Shown: positions 1-9,665, counted from the stretch's first letter. The stretch is DNA of 64,000 nt from AP-15 sp963701815 (GCA_963701815.1 CAVPBN010000030.1:1-64000), one strand, 5' to 3'. Numbers and translations: made by a program. The notes: a model not told the origin generated them from the letters alone.

Positions 1-621
1 ATGAGCGACGCCAGCAAGCGCGAGGCGATCTGCGCGGTCGGGGCCTCTATTTTCAACCGCGGGCTGACCGCCGGATCCTCGGGCAATATCAGCCTGCGCG
101 TCGAGGATGGCTGGCTGATGACGCCAACCAACGCCTCGCTCGGCCGCCTCGATCCGGCCCGGCTGTCCAAGCTCGGCGACGACGGCCGGTTGGCCTCGGG
201 CGATCCGCCGACCAAGGAGAGCTTTCTGCATCGGGTCATGTATGAGGAACGCGCCGGGACCGGCGCGGTCGTTCATCTGCATTCGACCCATTCGGTCGCG
301 GTCTCGTGCCTCGTCGAAATCGACCCCGCCGACGTGTTGCCGCCGATCACCGCCTATTACGCGATGCGGGTCGGCCGGCTGCCGCTCGTCCCCTATTTCA
401 AACCCGGCGATCTGGCATTGGCCGAAGCGGTCCGCGGCTTTGCCGGCAAACATCACGCGGTCCTGCTGGCCAATCACGGCCCGGTCGTCGCCGGCGCAAA
501 CCTCGACGCCGCGGTCAATGCGATCGAAGAATTGGAAGAGACCGCAAAGCTCTACCTCTTGCTGCGCGGCGCGAAGACCCGCTGGCTGACCCCGGCGCAA
601 GTGAAGGAATTGCGAGTATGA
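1..621 (+). CDS. otnC: Class II aldolase family, OtnC-like 3-oxo-tetronate 4-phosphate decarboxylase
   Basis: The 206-residue protein has the class II aldolase/adducin fold. Visible motifs are AGSSGN (phosphate binding, about residues 24-29), a catalytic-type Glu73 in TKESFLH, the metal pair His92/His94 in HLHSTH, and a third histidine, His159, in ANHGPV. The opening pattern (GLTAGSSGNISLR, then DGWLMTPTN) matches OtnC, which decarboxylates 3-dehydro-4-phospho-tetronates to dihydroxyacetone phosphate in acid-sugar catabolism. The ATG is the first base of the window. The length is normal for the family, so the gene is probably complete, but an upstream start cannot be excluded. Its TGA overlaps the ATG of the next gene (ATGA), suggesting an operon. 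L-fuculose-phosphate aldolase activity is the main alternative. Confidence 0.82.
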   Translation: MSDASKREAICAVGASIFNRGLTAGSSGNISLRVEDGWLMTPTNASLGRLDPARLSKLGDDGRLASGDPPTKESFLHRVMYEERAGTGAVVHLHSTHSVAVSCLVEIDPADVLPPITAYYAMRVGRLPLVPYFKPGDLALAEAVRGFAGKHHAVLLANHGPVVAGANLDAAVNAIEELEETAKLYLLLRGAKTRWLTPAQVKELRV

Positions 622-1868
622 AGACCGGCACGCGGGGATTTTGCGCTTGCATCGCCGCGATATTACTGGCGGCGGTATCGACGGCGCGGGCGGCCGAGCC
701 GATCACGATCGGGTTCAGCATGGAATTGACCGGACCCTTTGCCGTCGTCGGCAAGACCGGGCTCCTGGCGATGCAGATCTGGCAGGCCGACGTCAACGCC
801 AAGGGCGGGCTGTTGGGCCGCCCGGTCAAGCTCGTCTATTACGACGACCAGTCAAACCCGTCGAACGTGCCGGGGATCTATACCAAGCTGATCGATATCG
901 ACAAAGTCGACCTGCTGGTGTCGAGCTACGGCACCAACTTGACGGTGCCGGCAATGCCGGTGGCGATCTCCCACAACCGGCTGTTCTTCGGGCTGTTTGC
1001 CCTGGCGGCGAACGATAAGTTCCATTACTCGCGGTATTTTTCGATGCTGCCGTTCGGCCCGGACCCGCAGAAGACCTTCGCGCACGAGTTTTTCGTGCTG
1101 GCGATGGCGCAGGAGCCGAAGCCGAAGACGATCGCGATCGTCGGCACCGATGCCGAATTTCAGCACAAAGCCACCGACAGCGCGCGCGATGAAGCCAAGG
1201 CCGCGGGTATGAAGATCGTCTACGACCGTGCCTACCCGCCGAGCACGGTCGATTTTACGCCGATCGTGCGCGCCGTCGGCGCGGCGCAGCCCGACCTCGT
1301 CTATGCCGCCTCCTACCCGTCTGACACTGTCGGCATCCTGCGTTCCGTCAGCGAAATCGGGCTCAAGACCAACATGCTTGGGGGCGCCCTCGCCGGAGCC
1401 CAGGCGGCGGCGATCAAGATCCAGCTCGGCCCGGCGTTGAACGGCGTCGTCAATGTCGAATTGTGGGAACCGGTCAAGACGATGGAATTTCCCGGCGTCA
1501 TGGATTTTCTGAAGAAATACCAGGCCAGGGCCGGCGCCGCGGGGGTCGACCCGCTCGGCTACTTCTTGCCGCCCTTCGCCTACAGCGAGTTCCAGGTGCT
1601 CGCCGAGGCGGTCGCCGCGACCGGGACGCTCGACAACGACAAGCTCGCCCAATACATGCACAGCCACCCGTTTCACACGATTGTCGGCGACATCGCTTTC
1701 GGCCCCGACGGCGAGTGGACCGAGGCGCGGCCCATCTGGGTCCAGTACCACGACATCAAGGGTCACGGCGTCGACCAGTTTCGCGGACCGGAAACGGTGT
1801 CGATCCTGTCGCCTGCCAAGTACAAGACCGGCGACATCGTCTATCCGTATACCAAGGCGCGCCGATAG
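618..1868 (+). CDS. ABC transporter substrate-binding protein, Leu/Ile/Val family
   Basis: This 416-residue periplasmic binding protein starts at the ATG that overlaps the stop of the aldolase gene. An N-terminal signal peptide (hydrophobic core ACIAAILLAAVS) probably ends at ARA before AEPITIG. The mature start ITIGFSMELTGPFA and the later DDQSNPSNVPGIYTKLI are typical of the branched-chain amino acid / amide binding family (periplasmic-binding type 1). No permease or ATPase of this system lies in the window, so they must be upstream or elsewhere. Translational coupling to an OtnC-like enzyme suggests the ligand could be a sugar acid or related carboxylate rather than an amino acid. That link is inference from context. 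Confidence 0.85.
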   Translation: MKTGTRGFCACIAAILLAAVSTARAAEPITIGFSMELTGPFAVVGKTGLLAMQIWQADVNAKGGLLGRPVKLVYYDDQSNPSNVPGIYTKLIDIDKVDLLVSSYGTNLTVPAMPVAISHNRLFFGLFALAANDKFHYSRYFSMLPFGPDPQKTFAHEFFVLAMAQEPKPKTIAIVGTDAEFQHKATDSARDEAKAAGMKIVYDRAYPPSTVDFTPIVRAVGAAQPDLVYAASYPSDTVGILRSVSEIGLKTNMLGGALAGAQAAAIKIQLGPALNGVVNVELWEPVKTMEFPGVMDFLKKYQARAGAAGVDPLGYFLPPFAYSEFQVLAEAVAATGTLDNDKLAQYMHSHPFHTIVGDIAFGPDGEWTEARPIWVQYHDIKGHGVDQFRGPETVSILSPAKYKTGDIVYPYTKARR

Positions 1869-1879
1869 CGTCTGGTTGT

Positions 1880-1916
1880 CTCCTCTCCGCTCGCGGGGAG
1901 AGGGTCGGGTGGGCGG
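1880..1916. repeat. Palindromic intergenic repeat, G-rich family
   Basis: A short GC-rich palindrome (CTCTCCGC loop GCGGGGAGAG) is followed by a G-rich tail. The same pattern recurs at 9153-9201 and twice at 17930-18115, so it belongs to a dispersed repeat family in this genome. It sits between converging genes. Confidence 0.6.
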
Positions 1917-1938
1917 CCAAGCGGTGCGTTGGCGCCGC

Positions 1939-2733
1939 TCAGGTCATCTTGCCGAAATATTCGTCATAGGGAATGTCGTTGCTGATCAAGACCCCGCCAT
2001 CGACGTCGAGGGCGATGCCGGTGCACATGCGGGCCCGATCGCTCGCCAGAAACAACACCGCGTCGGCAATGTCCTCGGGCTCGACCATGCGGCCGAGCGG
2101 GATCTTTTTCGCCCGCGCGGCCTTTTGCTCGGCCGACGGCATGTTGCCGCTGAACGGGGTCGCGGTCGGGCCGGGGCACACGGCATTGACCCGGATGTGG
2201 TCGGGCGCCAGCTCGTAGGCCGCATGTCGGGTCAGGCCGAGCAACCCCGCCTTCGACGCCGAATAATGCGCGCCGCCGCCAAACGAGATGCGCCGCCCGG
2301 CGACCGAGGCGATGTTGACGACGGCACCGCCGCCGCGCGCCCGCAGATGGGGCAATACCGCCTGAATGCCGTTGAACGGGCCGCGCAGATTGACCGCGAT
2401 CACCCGCTCCCAAGCCTCCGCCGGCATCCGTGCGATCGTGTGCCGGGTGATCGTTCCGGCGCTGTTGACCAGGACATCGATGCCGCCCGCCTGTCCGGCG
2501 ACGGTGCCTGCAAGTTTGGCGAAGGCCGCAGCGTCGGCAACATCGAGCATGTGCCCCGCCGCCTTGCCGCTGTTGCCGGCGATCTCGGCGGCGATCGCCT
2601 CGGCCGCTTCCCGGTTACGGTCGAGGATCGCGACATAGGCCCCGGCGGCGGCCAATCCGCGCGCTGCCGCCGCACCGATCCCGCTGCCGCCGCCGGTGAC
2701 CAGCGCCACTTTTCCGGCAAATTCCTGGCTCAC
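1939..2733 (-). CDS. SDR family NAD(P)-dependent oxidoreductase
   Basis: This is a classical short-chain dehydrogenase of 264 residues. The cofactor motif TGGGSGIG is at 13-20, NSAG at about 90-93, and the catalytic triad is Ser143, Tyr157 and Lys161 (YSASK). The C-terminal ALDVDGG is typical. I chose the GTG at 2733 because GGAGG lies just upstream and the Rossmann fold begins about eight residues later; longer upstream reading is not conserved-looking. The substrate is not evident. The gene faces the OtnC-type operon and runs divergently from the glycosyltransferase at 2841. Confidence 0.88.
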   Translation of the reverse strand: MSQEFAGKVALVTGGGSGIGAAAARGLAAAGAYVAILDRNREAAEAIAAEIAGNSGKAAGHMLDVADAAAFAKLAGTVAGQAGGIDVLVNSAGTITRHTIARMPAEAWERVIAVNLRGPFNGIQAVLPHLRARGGGAVVNIASVAGRRISFGGGAHYSASKAGLLGLTRHAAYELAPDHIRVNAVCPGPTATPFSGNMPSAEQKAARAKKIPLGRMVEPEDIADAVLFLASDRARMCTGIALDVDGGVLISNDIPYDEYFGKMT

Positions 2734-2840
2734 TGCCGCCTCCTCCAACTCGTCCCTCGCCGACCCGAGCGGCGCCCGCTTTGAGGGTGACCGCCGGCGG
2801 CGAGGATCATACCCCAAGATCAAGCGGAGCTTCGCGCAGC

Positions 2841-4403
2841 ATGACGATCGGGCCGATCGCTCCCGGCGAAACGGCAATGCCTCGTCGGCCGTCCGTCGCA
2901 GCCCGGTTTCCTGCCGCGGCGATGCTTGCGGCCATCGTCGCGATCACCGCCGCACGGTTGCTTTGGCTCCGCGTCCAGCCCGCCGACCTCTACCCCGACG
3001 AGGCGCAATACTGGTTCTGGGCCAAGCACCTGGCGTTCGGCTACTACTCGAAGCCGCCGCTCGTCGCCTGGCTGATCGCCCTGACGACCGGGCTCTTCGG
3101 CGACGGCGAGTTCGCCGTGCGGCTGACCGCGCCGCTGCTGACCGCCGGCACCGCGATCTTCGTCTATGCGATCGGCGCGCGGCTCTACGACCGGCAGATC
3201 GGCTTCTGGTCGGCGGTCGCTTATGCCAGCCTGCCGGGCGCATCGGCCGCCGCCTTCGTCATAGCTCCCGATGTGCCGCTGCTGCTGTTTTGGGCGGCGG
3301 CGCTCTATGCACTGATCCGGGCCAGGGAAAATGATAACCGGGGAGACGATGACCGGGGAAAAGGCGGCCGGCAAACGAGCAGGCGGGGCTGGTGGTTTGC
3401 CGTCGGGATCGCCGCCGGGCTCGGCCTGTTGGCGAAATACGCGATGGCCTACTGGCTCCTGTCGGCGTTGGGCCTGGTCCTGTTGGTCCCGGCCGAGCGC
3501 CGCCATCTGCGGCCGCTGCTCGCGGCTGTCGGCGTCGCCCTCCTGATTTATCTGCCGAATTTCTGGTGGAACTGCGAGAACGGCTTCGTCAGCTACCGGC
3601 ACACCTCGGACAACGCCGATCTGGCCGGGACGTTGTTCCATCCCGGCGCTTTTCTCGAATTTTTCGGCGCGCAATTCGCCCTCTTCGGCCCGCTGTTCTT
3701 CGCCGGTCTGCTGCTGGCGACAGCGGCGCCGCGGGCGTTGGCCGAGCCGCGCGCCAGGCTCCTCGCGGCTTTCAGCCTGCCGACCCTGGCGATGATGCTG
3801 ACGGTCAGCCTGCTGTCGCGCGCCCATGCGAATTGGGCGGCGCCCGCCTATGTCTCGGCGATAGTATTGGTCGTCGCCATGGCGGATCGGCGCGGCTGGC
3901 ATAACTGGGTAGTCTTCGCGGTCGCGCTGCACCTGGTCGCGACGGTCGCGGTGTTCGCCGGCTATCAGACGCTGACCGGGTTCGGCGTCGCACTGCCGGC
4001 CCGCTATGACCCGCTGGCCCGGCTGCGCGGCTGGCACAGGCTCGGCGACGAGGTCGGCGCGGCCTTGGCCCGGCATCCGGGCTACCGGCTCTTTGCCGAC
4101 GATCGCGAGACCCTGGCCGCGCTGATCTACTACGTGCGCCCGCATCCGTTCGATGCGGTCAAATGGGAATTGATGGATCGGGTCAAAGACGAATGGGACC
4201 TGACCAACACCATGACGAAATACCGCGGCGGCAATTTTCTGCTGGTCTCGACGCATAATCTGATCGCCGAGATGCGGCCGAGCTTTGCCGCGATCGAGCC
4301 GCTCGAAACCCTGGCGATCCCGTTCGGACCCGACGCCGAGCGCCGCTACCCGCTCTATCTCGCGCGCGATTTCAAAGGCTACCCGCAATACGATCCGAAG
4401 TAG
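2841..4403 (+). CDS. GT39-type (ArnT/PMT family) membrane glycosyltransferase
   Basis: This 520-residue polytopic membrane protein belongs to the polyprenyl-phosphate-sugar glycosyltransferase family (PMT_2/ArnT-like). The first periplasmic loop carries the expected acidic pair in YPDEAQYWFWAKHL followed by SKPPLVAW, and a long run of hydrophobic segments follows. Such enzymes move a sugar from a lipid-phosphate donor to lipid A, glycan or protein acceptors on the outer face of the inner membrane. I used the ATG at 2841 (GGAG upstream); the ATG at 2877 is an alternative. A second member of the family lies tail to tail at 4415-6025, so the two may work on the same envelope acceptor. Confidence 0.85.
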   Translation: MTIGPIAPGETAMPRRPSVAARFPAAAMLAAIVAITAARLLWLRVQPADLYPDEAQYWFWAKHLAFGYYSKPPLVAWLIALTTGLFGDGEFAVRLTAPLLTAGTAIFVYAIGARLYDRQIGFWSAVAYASLPGASAAAFVIAPDVPLLLFWAAALYALIRARENDNRGDDDRGKGGRQTSRRGWWFAVGIAAGLGLLAKYAMAYWLLSALGLVLLVPAERRHLRPLLAAVGVALLIYLPNFWWNCENGFVSYRHTSDNADLAGTLFHPGAFLEFFGAQFALFGPLFFAGLLLATAAPRALAEPRARLLAAFSLPTLAMMLTVSLLSRAHANWAAPAYVSAIVLVVAMADRRGWHNWVVFAVALHLVATVAVFAGYQTLTGFGVALPARYDPLARLRGWHRLGDEVGAALARHPGYRLFADDRETLAALIYYVRPHPFDAVKWELMDRVKDEWDLTNTMTKYRGGNFLLVSTHNLIAEMRPSFAAIEPLETLAIPFGPDAERRYPLYLARDFKGYPQYDPK

Positions 4404-4414
4404 TCCCGTGGCGT

Positions 4415-6025
4415 TCATGCGGGCCGATGCAGCCGATGGCCGAGGAACAGCGGCACGGTCAGCGCCGGGCGGCCGGCATGCAGGATCGTCGCCGGCGCCA
4501 GCGGCTCGATCGCATCGAACTGAGACCCGAACTGCGCTGCGATCCCGGCGAGCGCGCTGCCCGGCGCGACGATCAGCACGTCGTCGCCGGCATACCGGGC
4601 CAACGGCGCAATCAAACCGTATTGCCGCGGGTCGGGGCCGAGGCACAGCACCGGGGACCGGCCGTCGAGGGCGTAGTCGAGCTTGCCCGCATCGAGCCAG
4701 CGGGTCGCGGCCACGACCAGTCCGGGCCGGCCGAGCAGGCCGCGCTCGGCCAGTTCGCGGCGCAGCGAGGTCCAGTCGACCGCGGCGAGCGCCGGGTCTC
4801 TGCCTCCCGGAAAGATCGCATAGGGCAACCAATTGTACCGGACCTCGCTGGCGACGAAAGCGACGCCGAGGACGACGATTGCGACGGTCGCGATCAGCCA
4901 ACGGCGGACCAGCCGGTCGCTGCGGCCGCGCCGGGCGATGGCGTCGCCGAGCAATGGCACCAGCATCAGATAGCCCGGTGCGGCCCAGTGAAACAGCACG
5001 TGGCTCCACAGCGAAACGACGGTGAAGAAGACGAGCGGCGGCGCCGCCAGACAAACCCAGAGCCAGCGTTTCGTATCGCCCGGCCCCCGCCGCAAAGCCG
5101 TGAACCCGCTCAGGAGCAGCGCCAGCCAAAGCCAGGGCAGCAGAAACACCGCGGCACCGGCGCTCGTCGCCAAAGGGCCCAGCAGGTACAGTCCGCCCGC
5201 CGCCCGCTCGCCCTGAAACCGGAACGATACCCAGCCGTGGCGAGCGTTCCAGATCACCACCGGCAGGAACAGCACGAGCGCCACCAGCCCCGCGGCGTAG
5301 GGCTGCGCACGGGCGAGCCAGCGCCGGCCCGCCGGCTCGCTCAGCAGGTAAAGAACGGCGCCGAGGATCGTCAGCACCGCCGAATATTTGGCGAGCATGG
5401 CCAGCCCGGCGCAGGCGCCGGCGGCGAGCCACCAACCCCACGCCCTGCCGCCCTCGGAGGGCAGGGCGGCGATCAGGCAGAATGCGGCGCCGAGCAACCC
5501 GGCGAAAAGCGGGCCGTCGGGCAACACCCAGCTCGCGGCGGTAATTCCGAGCACCGGCGCCAGATTGAGCGCGACCGCCGCCCACAACCCCGCCGGCCGG
5601 CCGAACGAGGCCGCGGTCGCGCGGTACATCAGCAGCGTCGTCAGCGCGAACAGGGCGATGAACGGCAGGCGCACGACGATCGGGCTGGCATTGCCGGTCA
5701 GCCGCGCCATGGCCCAGGCGAGCCACCAGGCGAGCGGCGGATGGTCGAAATAGCTGAGCTGCCACCCGCGGCCGGCGGCGACCATATAGCTCTCGTCGAT
5801 GCCCAGACCGAGTGCGCCGGCAAACAGCAGCCGGGCGACGAAGGCGCCGAATATCAGCAGCGCCACCCCGCCCGCCGGCGTCGTCGCCCAAGCCGACAGC
5901 CGCGCGCCAGCCGCGCATCGGGTGGGAGCTCGGGCGAATGTCCGAGGACGCCGGAAGCACTGCAGCCTGTCCGCCGCGGATCGTTTCTTTGGTCTTTGCG
6001 TCTGTTCGCCTTCGTCGCCGATCAC
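4415..6025 (-). CDS. GT39-type membrane glycosyltransferase
   Basis: The 536-residue protein has an N-terminal soluble stretch of about 50 residues and then roughly a dozen hydrophobic helices. The family loop reads GIDESYMVAAGRGW then YFDHPPLAWW, equivalent to the DE...PPL loop of the neighbour at 2841-4403. The GTG start at 6025 overlaps the TGA of the cyclase gene upstream (GTGA), suggesting translational coupling, although a start closer to the first helix is possible. Donor and acceptor are unknown. It shares the fold but not close sequence with its neighbour, so this is not a recent duplicate. Confidence 0.83.
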   Translation of the reverse strand: MIGDEGEQTQRPKKRSAADRLQCFRRPRTFARAPTRCAAGARLSAWATTPAGGVALLIFGAFVARLLFAGALGLGIDESYMVAAGRGWQLSYFDHPPLAWWLAWAMARLTGNASPIVVRLPFIALFALTTLLMYRATAASFGRPAGLWAAVALNLAPVLGITAASWVLPDGPLFAGLLGAAFCLIAALPSEGGRAWGWWLAAGACAGLAMLAKYSAVLTILGAVLYLLSEPAGRRWLARAQPYAAGLVALVLFLPVVIWNARHGWVSFRFQGERAAGGLYLLGPLATSAGAAVFLLPWLWLALLLSGFTALRRGPGDTKRWLWVCLAAPPLVFFTVVSLWSHVLFHWAAPGYLMLVPLLGDAIARRGRSDRLVRRWLIATVAIVVLGVAFVASEVRYNWLPYAIFPGGRDPALAAVDWTSLRRELAERGLLGRPGLVVAATRWLDAGKLDYALDGRSPVLCLGPDPRQYGLIAPLARYAGDDVLIVAPGSALAGIAAQFGSQFDAIEPLAPATILHAGRPALTVPLFLGHRLHRPA

Positions 6026-9000
6026 GCCGCGCCGCTATGTCCATCATGCGGCCCCAGTTCGTCGAGCAGCGCCTTGGCCTCTCTCAAATCAGCGGTGTCG
6101 AAGCCCTCGGTGAACCAACCGTAGACCGAGGCGAGTAGCTCGCACGCTTCGCTACGACGACCTCGTCGGTCCCACAGTCTGGCTAAGCTCACGGCGGCAC
6201 GTAACTCAAGCGATTTTGCGCTCTGATCACGGGCGATCATAAGCGCCCGCTGAAAGTGACCCTCAGCCTCGCTTACCGAAGAACTCTGCAAGCATCGCAA
6301 TTCACCCTCGATCCGCTCGATCTCCGCCTCCCACAGGTGCTCGTTGGTGCGCGTCATAAGTTCCGTTGCTTCGGCAACGGCAACTAGCCCTTCTTCGGCG
6401 CGGCCATGCTGCAAGTAGGTTTCCGCCAACATGCAGAGATAGCGAATTTGCCACCAGGTTGCCCCCGTACTACTGCGCTCCGTCGCATTTCGCCGCATGA
6501 GCTCGATGCCGGGCTCGCCGGCCCGAGCCATCGCCCAGCCCTTTAGAATCTGACCACCCATCCGGAAGTAGACGAGGTTGTGCTGATCGGCCAGATCGAT
6601 GATCGCGTCGGCATAGATGCGCACTTCCGGCACGTCGAAGAGAAGCTCTGCAAGTCCGGCGCCGCCCCAGATCCTGACATGGGTTGCGAGAACAGCCTGG
6701 ACTAATCCAGACGTATATTCGAGCGCCGCGACTTGCCAGTTCCGGGCCTGATCCGGATAGCCAAGAATCCAACAGACAACTGGCAGATAGGCGAGCGCGT
6801 AGAACTTGGGATCATGGATGTAGTGCACAGGTGGCGGTCGATGGCGGCCCGGGTCATACACTTGTAGGATCGTCTCGAAGGCGTCACGTGCTTTCTTGAA
6901 TTCACCGAAATAGAGAGCGTTGAGGCCCCCACACCGATAAGCTACCAAGTCAAGCGTTTCATCATTCATTTCCTTGGCAGTGCGCCGCGCTTCTTCGGCA
7001 ACTTCCTGCATCATTTGATGAGCGCCGCGCACGAAATGAAACGCCCACTCGCCGCTGAGGGTTGCGAACAAGGCGCTCGCGTCTTTGAGCCGTCCGCTAA
7101 GAATGCGTGCTCGGTTGAAAGCGACCCCCGTTTCTGAGCCCGCATAGCCATGGACGGCAATCAACGGCGTACCAATAGCGGTCTGTAGCATTAGTTCCTG
7201 CCTATCACGCTCCGGGCTCTCCGGGAGCCGTTGGAGTGTTTCGAGTGCTCTAGTGAGGTGACCGATAGCTTCCAAATTGGCGGAGCGCTCCGCGGCTCGC
7301 CTTCCGGCTTCGAGCCAATAGCCCAGTGCCCGATCCGGCTGTTGCGCCTCGGAAAAATGGCGCGCCAGCACCTCAGGCTCTCGCAGCGCTCGATCGGTAA
7401 ATCGATCTTCAAGGGCCGTAGCAATGCGGGCGTGAAGACTCTGTCGCGTGCGACGCAGCAGAGTACCGTAAGCTACCTCCTGAACGAGAGCATGCTTGAA
7501 CAGGTATTGGGCATCCGGCGGTGCTTTGCGTTGAAAGACCAGGCCAGCCTCGACGAGCCGCCGAAGCGCCTCGTGCAGGCCTTCTTGACAGAGCTCGGCG
7601 AGTGCTGCCACCAGCTCGTATGAGAATTCCCTGCCGATTGCGGCCCCGACCTGGGCGGCCTCCTTTGCTGCAGGGCCGAGTCGGTCGAGGCGCGACATCA
7701 GCGAGGCATGTAATGTCGCCGGCACGCCCAGCCCGGTCGCGGGGGCCGACGCCGCGATGTCCCGCCCGCGGTTAACGCCGGCTTCGAGTACGTCCTTGGT
7801 CATCTCCTCGACAAACAGCGGCACGCCATCGGTCCGCTCGACGATCTCAGCGACCATCTCTTGCGGCAGCCAGGCGGTGTTGCCGGCCAGCTGTTGCACC
7901 ATCGCCGCACCGTCGCTTCGCGCGAGCCGGTTGAGCGCGACCACTGTCACCTGGGATTGGCCGACCCAAGGCGGATGGAATTCGGGACGGAAAGTCGCCA
8001 CCAGCAGAACCGGCAGCCGCCCTGTCGACGCAATGATGAGGTCGACGAAATCACGCGACGTAGGATCGATCCAATGCAGATCTTCAAAGACCATCAGCAC
8101 CGGCTGCTGTCGGGCGAACATTTCGAGCTGCCCTAGTAGGGCGGCAAAAGTGCGCTCTTTTTTGCGCTGCGGGTTCAGATCGAGCGGCGGGAAACGTTCG
8201 CCCCCCGGCAACGAAAGCAGCTCGACAAGCAGCGAGATGTCGCCAGCCTCGGTCGTCGGCCCCTGCAAGGTTAGAAACTTGTCGAGTTTTGCCTCGGACA
8301 AGTCGTCGCGCATGAAACCGGCAGCACGTTCGAGCTGAACCATGACCGGATAAAGCGCACTGTCCTGGTGGTGTGGCGAACAAAAATACCGTATCTGCGT
8401 GTGCGGCTCGCTGTGGATGCGCTCCGACAGCTCCGCCGTCAGCCGCGACTTGCCGATGCCCGGCTCGCCGGAGATCAGCACCACCCGTCCTTCGCCGCTT
8501 TTTGCCTGCTCCCAGCGCCGCCTCAGCAACTCGATTTCCTCGTCGCGCCCGACGAGCGGCGTCTCTCCCGAGCGCAAGGCCTCGAACCGGCTCACCTCGC
8601 CGCTTTCGCCCAACACCCGCCAGGCGCGTTGCGGCTCGGTAAAGCCGGCAAGTTGTTGCGGCCCGAGGTCTTCCAGATCAAACAGCTCGCCGATCTGGCG
8701 GCGGGTCGCTTCGGCGATCACCAGCGTGTTCGGCGCGGCCAGAGCTTGCAGCCGAGCGGCAAGGTTCGGCGTCTCGCCGACGACCCCGCGCTCCTGTGCA
8801 GCACCCTCGCCGATCAAATCGCCGACTACGGCCAGCCCAGTGGCGATGCCGAGCCGTACACGCAGATCTTCGCGCGACGGCAACCGACCGACCGCTTCGA
8901 TCACCGCGAGGGCGGAGCCCACCGCCCGCTCGGCATCGTCCTCATGCGCCTGCGGATATCCGAAATAAATCAGCACGCCGTCGCCCATGTATTTGGCGAC

Positions 9001-9432
9001 AAAGCCGTCAAAGCGGCCGACCGTCTCGGCGACAGCGCGGTGGTAGTCCCCGATCAGCTCGCGCAGATCCTCCGGGTCGAAACGCGTCGACAGCGCGGTC
9101 GAACCGACCAGATCACAGAACATCACCGTCAGCTGCCGGCGTTCGGCCTCTGCCCCCACCCTGCCCTCCCCCGCCCGCAGGGGAGGGTTGGGGAGGGGGC
9201 CGCCGCCGATGGGCATGATGGCCGAGCTCGTGTCGAGCCGCATCTCGGCGTCGAGCGCCGCGATGGCGTCGAGCAATCGTCGGCGATGGCCGACAGAGGC
9301 AACCCCCAACTCGCGCAGATCCTCGGCAGTCAATCGCCGCAACACCGTATCGTCGATGTCATTGTCGTGAAAAGTCGCCGAGTATTGTTCGAGCCCCAGC
9401 TCGCGCAACCAATCGGCTATCTCGATCGACAT
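6022..9432 (-). CDS. SAM / class III adenylate cyclase / AAA ATPase / TPR-like signalling protein
   Basis: This is a 1136-residue multidomain protein. Residues 1-65 form a SAM domain (DWLRELGLEQY). About 100-275 is a class III nucleotide cyclase with metal ligands Asp107 (FCDLVGS) and Asp151 (KYMGDG) and the transition-state pair Asn223/Arg227 (NLAARL). About 290-640 is an AAA_16-type ATPase with Walker A GEPGIGKS (322-329) and Walker B-like LMVFEDLHW. The remainder is helical TPR-like. It probably makes a cyclic nucleotide in response to a ligand sensed by the ATPase/TPR part. The ATG at 9432 is preferred over an upstream TTG. A dispersed DNA repeat is inserted in frame between SAM and cyclase domains (about residues 77-94). 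A paralogue lies at 11093-14424. Confidence 0.85.
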   Translation of the reverse strand: MSIEIADWLRELGLEQYSATFHDNDIDDTVLRRLTAEDLRELGVASVGHRRRLLDAIAALDAEMRLDTSSAIMPIGGGPLPNPPLRAGEGRVGAEAERRQLTVMFCDLVGSTALSTRFDPEDLRELIGDYHRAVAETVGRFDGFVAKYMGDGVLIYFGYPQAHEDDAERAVGSALAVIEAVGRLPSREDLRVRLGIATGLAVVGDLIGEGAAQERGVVGETPNLAARLQALAAPNTLVIAEATRRQIGELFDLEDLGPQQLAGFTEPQRAWRVLGESGEVSRFEALRSGETPLVGRDEEIELLRRRWEQAKSGEGRVVLISGEPGIGKSRLTAELSERIHSEPHTQIRYFCSPHHQDSALYPVMVQLERAAGFMRDDLSEAKLDKFLTLQGPTTEAGDISLLVELLSLPGGERFPPLDLNPQRKKERTFAALLGQLEMFARQQPVLMVFEDLHWIDPTSRDFVDLIIASTGRLPVLLVATFRPEFHPPWVGQSQVTVVALNRLARSDGAAMVQQLAGNTAWLPQEMVAEIVERTDGVPLFVEEMTKDVLEAGVNRGRDIAASAPATGLGVPATLHASLMSRLDRLGPAAKEAAQVGAAIGREFSYELVAALAELCQEGLHEALRRLVEAGLVFQRKAPPDAQYLFKHALVQEVAYGTLLRRTRQSLHARIATALEDRFTDRALREPEVLARHFSEAQQPDRALGYWLEAGRRAAERSANLEAIGHLTRALETLQRLPESPERDRQELMLQTAIGTPLIAVHGYAGSETGVAFNRARILSGRLKDASALFATLSGEWAFHFVRGAHQMMQEVAEEARRTAKEMNDETLDLVAYRCGGLNALYFGEFKKARDAFETILQVYDPGRHRPPPVHYIHDPKFYALAYLPVVCWILGYPDQARNWQVAALEYTSGLVQAVLATHVRIWGGAGLAELLFDVPEVRIYADAIIDLADQHNLVYFRMGGQILKGWAMARAGEPGIELMRRNATERSSTGATWWQIRYLCMLAETYLQHGRAEEGLVAVAEATELMTRTNEHLWEAEIERIEGELRCLQSSSVSEAEGHFQRALMIARDQSAKSLELRAAVSLARLWDRRGRRSEACELLASVYGWFTEGFDTADLREAKALLDELGPHDGHSGAA
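9153..9201. repeat. G-rich palindromic repeat inside a coding sequence
   Basis: A copy of the repeat family seen at 1880 and 17930-18115 lies inside the cyclase gene. It is read in frame as a Gly/Pro-rich linker (GGGPLPNPPLRAGEGRVG) between the SAM and cyclase domains. The paralogue at 14424 has unrelated sequence at this point. Confidence 0.65.
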
Positions 9433-9605
9433 CGCCGGGGCCCGCCCCTTGGCCAATCACCCGGCGGCAGCATAGCCCCGCGCGCCACGGTTAAGAAAGC
9501 AATCCGGTCGAACGCCTACCCGAGGGTGGGGACGGCATATTCCACCTCGTCGCAAGACGATGCTAGTGAAACCTAACGCTTGTGACCATAGCCTTCCTGT
9601 TCTCG

Positions 9606-9665
9606 TCATCCCGGCGAAGGCCGGGACCCATGTTAGCCATAGGCACCGGCCTTCGCCGGTGTGAC
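9606..9665. repeat. Pair of palindromic repeats in the sulfatase-cyclase intergenic region
   Basis: Two hairpin-forming units lie side by side: CCCGGC-GAAG-GCCGGG at 9610-9627 inside a TCATCCCGG...GGGACCC frame, and CACCGGC-CTTC-GCCGGTG at 9644-9661. Such units are a familiar intergenic repeat in alphaproteobacteria. The rest of the gap 9433-9714 shows nothing convincing. Confidence 0.6.

Noticed and set aside
2820..6047. A 1075-residue minus-strand reading frame across the two glycosyltransferase genes
   Set aside because: It is antisense to one real gene and out of frame with the other, is Arg-rich, and has no domain pattern. High GC removes stop codons and creates such shadows.
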